From SZUA-378 sp036652815 (GTDB lineage: Bacteria > Bacillota > Clostridia > Lachnospirales > Lachnospiraceae), in contig JAVVVE010000002.1 of the NCBI GenBank assembly GCA_036652815.1, positions 1 to 64,000 on the forward strand: a stretch of DNA of 64,000 bases, given 5' to 3'. Positions 61,519 to 64,000 of the stretch are shown in pieces; the stretch's first letter is position 1; every line of letters begins with the position of its first letter. A program made the translations under genes and the position numbers. The notes under the pieces are model-generated. The model ran no database searches and was not told where the DNA came from. It saw nothing but the letters and a program-made list of their open reading frames with translations.

Positions 61519-64000
61519 TTAGGATCGCTGTTTTATAATAGCTTCTAACGTTTTTAATAATTCATCCATGTTAATCGGTTTCGACAGAAAATAATCCATG
61601 CCTGCTTCCTCAGCATATTCTTTATCTGTCTGAAATGTATTCGCCGTCATCGCTACAATCGGTATCTTGGATGCATCTTCCTGCATACTGTCACGGATAA
61701 TTTTGGCAGCTTCCAGTCCATTCATGATCGGCATCTGTATATCCATGAAAATAGCCTGATAATATCCGTTTCCCTGTTGTTCATATCGTTGTATCGCTTC
61801 CCGTCCATTAGAAACGCGATCTGCCATAACACCTATATGTGCCAATAATTCGCACATGATCTCCGCATTCATATCATTATCCTCTGCGAGTAGAAGATGT
61901 AAGCCTTTTAAGTGGATCTGTTCCATCCGGTCTGTATGGTCCTCCTGTAAAACGGGTTCCTCATACGCATCTGCCAAAGGCAATGTTAACGTAAAGTAAA
62001 ATGCCGATCCGATTCCCTGTTTGCTGTCAAGCTGTAGCTTACCGCCCATAGATGCAACGATGCTTTTACTGATAGCCAGTCCCAGTCCCGTTCCGTTGTG
62101 CTGACTCGCCTGATCATTCACTTGTTCAAAGGCCTCAAAGATACGTTCCTGGTCTTTTGCAGCGATTCCCGTGCCACTATCCTCTGTTTTAAAAAATATC
62201 GTTACCGTATTTTGATCGCTTGCTATTTCCTGCACCAGTTGTGTAATCGATTCTCCCGCCTTTGTAAATTTTAAGGCATTTGATAATAGATTGGTTAATA
62301 CCTGACGCAAACGAAGGACATCTGTAGTTACTGTAGTATGGGTTACCTGTTCTATGAGCTGCAGCTTGACCCCTTTCATATCTGCCTGTTCTTTAAAGAT
62401 ATTATGGATCTCCTGCAACACCGCGTGTAAGGAGAACGACTCATTCATCAACTGGAGTTTCCCATTTTCGATCTTTGACATCTCCAGAACATCATTCAGC
62501 AGTGCTAATAAATACGTAGAGGCATCTGCTATCTTATCTAACTGCATCGCAATCTTCGGGGTCGCTTCTCCGGACATCTTCGCCAGGCTGGTAAGTCCCA
62601 TGATGGCATTCATCGGAGTCCGAATCTCATGACTCATATGAGCTAAAAAGTCCGATTTTGTTCGATTAGCAGCTTCTGCCTGTGCAACCTCCAGATTGAG
62701 AATCTTATTATGAATATGGTTACGAATAATCATCAATAAAACTATCCCAATTAAAAAACTGAATAGAACCACTAAGCATATGCATAGAATCGGTTGTGCA
62801 TAGATAATCGTCTGCAGTGTGATAGGTTCATTCTCAATTGAGACATCATTAGACTCTTTAATCAGTCTGTTTTCTTTTGCTGTCATACTATTTAATGCTT
62901 TGTTGATAATCGTAAAAAGTACCGTTGGGGTAGGACGTGCAAAAGCAAAAGAAATATCTGTAGCCTCAGCTCCCGAGGACATCACCATGATATTACGATA
63001 GCGATAGTTAGATAACCCTGCTTCCAATGTCGAGGTCAAATCTAATATAACATCCGCTTCTCCCGTATTCACAGCTTCCATACATGCCGCGAAATTGGGA
63101 TAATAGCGATAATATTCTAATTTGAATCTGGGGTTTGGTTTTCTGCCTGTTACCACTGCCGCTGTTAAATGTTCGGATGGATATTGCACTGATTTATTCT
63201 TGGCAGTAGCGGTCCCCAACTTAGCATATGGAAAAGTCAATACCAGTTGATATTCCTCTGCCACCTCTTCGCCATCGGGAAAGACACCTATCATATCTGC
63301 CTCTCCATTCTGCACCATATGGATAGAATCCTGGTAATTCTCTGCATAGACATAAGTGAATTTAAGACCGGTCTTCCTGCTCATTTCCTCAAGTACATCT
63401 ATCGTAATACCTTCATGTTCACTCTTTTCCTGCCCACAGACAAAAGGGTGCCATCTGCGAAGAAGTGCCACTCTGATTGGATTCGCATGTATCATATAAT
63501 CCTGTTCTTCTTTCGTTAATTCTAACTTCAGAATATTTTCTTCAGAATTATTTTGTTGGTGAATCATCTCCATAAACTCCGGCTCTACCTCTTCTATCAT
63601 CTGTAATGCCTGATCAAGAGCAGCGGTTAGTCCAATCTTTGATTTCGCGATGCCAAAATAATACGGTTCTGCATTGTAGGATGCTACGACCTTATAGATA
63701 TTCTTGCTCTGATATCCATTCCCCAGCATAAGATCTGCTTCTCCACTCTCTAGGCATCTCTTATATTGTTCGGTATCTTCATAATAAAGTAGTTCACAAT
63801 TTAATTCATTAAATCGCAGATAATTTTGCAGTCTGGTAATCGATGATTTTGCATGGGCATTTACCCCGATTTTTTTCCCTTGTAAGGTACGTGGATCTGA
63901 TCTTCCAATCTTTGTATTATCAACTAATGCAAAGAGATTACTTTTATTATATCCAATACTATGGGCGGAAAGATGATATTTTGATTGATTCTCTTCTCTA
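61519..64000 (-). CDS. BvgS/EvgS-type hybrid sensor histidine kinase, 5' end outside window
   Basis: The frame is open from the window edge to 61519, about 827 residues. The visible order is: end of one periplasmic-binding-protein-like (SBP_bac_3) domain; a second complete one (EQDYMIHANPIRVALL...GEADMIGVFPDG); a membrane span (ILCICLVVLFSFLIGIVLLMI); HisKA with the phospho-His in DFLAHMSHEIRTPMNAIMG; HATPase with the GTGLGLAISKSIV G-box; and a receiver with the Asp in AIFMDIQMPIMNG. Two Venus-flytrap sensors outside the membrane point to sensing of a small solute such as an amino acid. No output domain follows, so a separate response regulator or phosphotransfer protein is expected outside the window. 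Confidence 0.93.
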   Translation of the reverse strand, partial: REENQSKYHLSAHSIGYNKSNLFALVDNTKIGRSDPRTLQGKKIGVNAHAKSSITRLQNYLRFNELNCELLYYEDTEQYKRCLESGEADLMLGNGYQSKNIYKVVASYNAEPYYFGIAKSKIGLTAALDQALQMIEEVEPEFMEMIHQQNNSEENILKLELTKEEQDYMIHANPIRVALLRRWHPFVCGQEKSEHEGITIDVLEEMSRKTGLKFTYVYAENYQDSIHMVQNGEADMIGVFPDGEEVAEEYQLVLTFPYAKLGTATAKNKSVQYPSEHLTAAVVTGRKPNPRFKLEYYRYYPNFAACMEAVNTGEADVILDLTSTLEAGLSNYRYRNIMVMSSGAEATDISFAFARPTPTVLFTIINKALNSMTAKENRLIKESNDVSIENEPITLQTIIYAQPILCICLVVLFSFLIGIVLLMIIRNHIHNKILNLEVAQAEAANRTKSDFLAHMSHEIRTPMNAIMGLTSLAKMSGEATPKIAMQLDKIADASTYLLALLNDVLEMSKIENGKLQLMNESFSLHAVLQEIHNIFKEQADMKGVKLQLIEQVTHTTVTTDVLRLRQVLTNLLSNALKFTKAGESITQLVQEIASDQNTVTIFFKTEDSGTGIAAKDQERIFEAFEQVNDQASQHNGTGLGLAISKSIVASMGGKLQLDSKQGIGSAFYFTLTLPLADAYEEPVLQEDHTDRMEQIHLKGLHLLLAEDNDMNAEIMCELLAHIGVMADRVSNGREAIQRYEQQGNGYYQAIFMDIQMPIMNGLEAAKIIRDSMQEDASKIPIVAMTANTFQTDKEYAEEAGMDYFLSKPINMDELLKTLEAIIKQRS

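Overview
The window reads as a chromosomal segment of a motile, low-to-mid G+C, endospore-forming anaerobe of the class Clostridia, most likely Lachnospiraceae. This rests on the complete spoIIIA cluster, spoIVB next to spo0A, pyruvate phosphate dikinase beside cofactor-independent phosphoglycerate mutase and enolase, an Asp23/Gls24 protein, and several chemoreceptors. Family placement is an inference from gene content. Every gene I can support lies on the minus strand, so transcription runs from position 64000 towards 1.

In transcription order: (a) 64000-55366 is a signalling block with a BvgS-type hybrid sensor kinase cut by the window edge and three 564-residue chemoreceptor paralogues, each with its own promoter and terminator. 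(b) 55343-45231 holds tRNA-Glu, then the classic rimP-nusA-ylxR-ylxQ-infB-rbfA-nrnA-truB-ribF translation/RNA cluster and a secreted NlpC/P60 hydrolase. infB is broken by a frameshift and carries a Q/N/Y/G/R-rich repeat linker. (c) 45130-41811 is a sugar PTS operon (licT-type antiterminator, EIIA, HPr, EIICB) with a legible RAT/terminator switch. (d) 41805-39141 is rpsO and pnp. (e) 39064-31618 is spoIIIAA to spoIIIAH, with a fourth chemoreceptor inserted between spoIIIAG and spoIIIAH.

(f) 31511-16353 is deoB, prfC, a transglutaminase-like lipoprotein, asp23, nusB, then xseA-xseB-ispA-dxs-tlyA-nadK-argR-recN-spoIVB-spo0A, a very conserved Firmicute order. spo0A is striking: it keeps the DNA-binding domain but has lost nearly all of the receiver domain. 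(g) 16313-2278 is glycogen synthase, a 41-codon membrane peptide, a FliD-like protein behind a sigma-D-like promoter, ppdK, a PAS-GGDEF diguanylate cyclase, gpmI, eno, secG, rnr and smpB. (h) 2269-1 is the tmRNA gene followed by a compositionally mixed segment (Fic-like protein, small unknown genes, LytS/YesM-type kinase cut by the edge) that looks like accessory DNA at the ssrA 3' end.

The points most worth following are the receiver-less Spo0A, the split infB, the HPr with Arg at position 46, the chemoreceptor inside the spoIIIA cluster, and the terminator-like hairpin in the ppdK leader.
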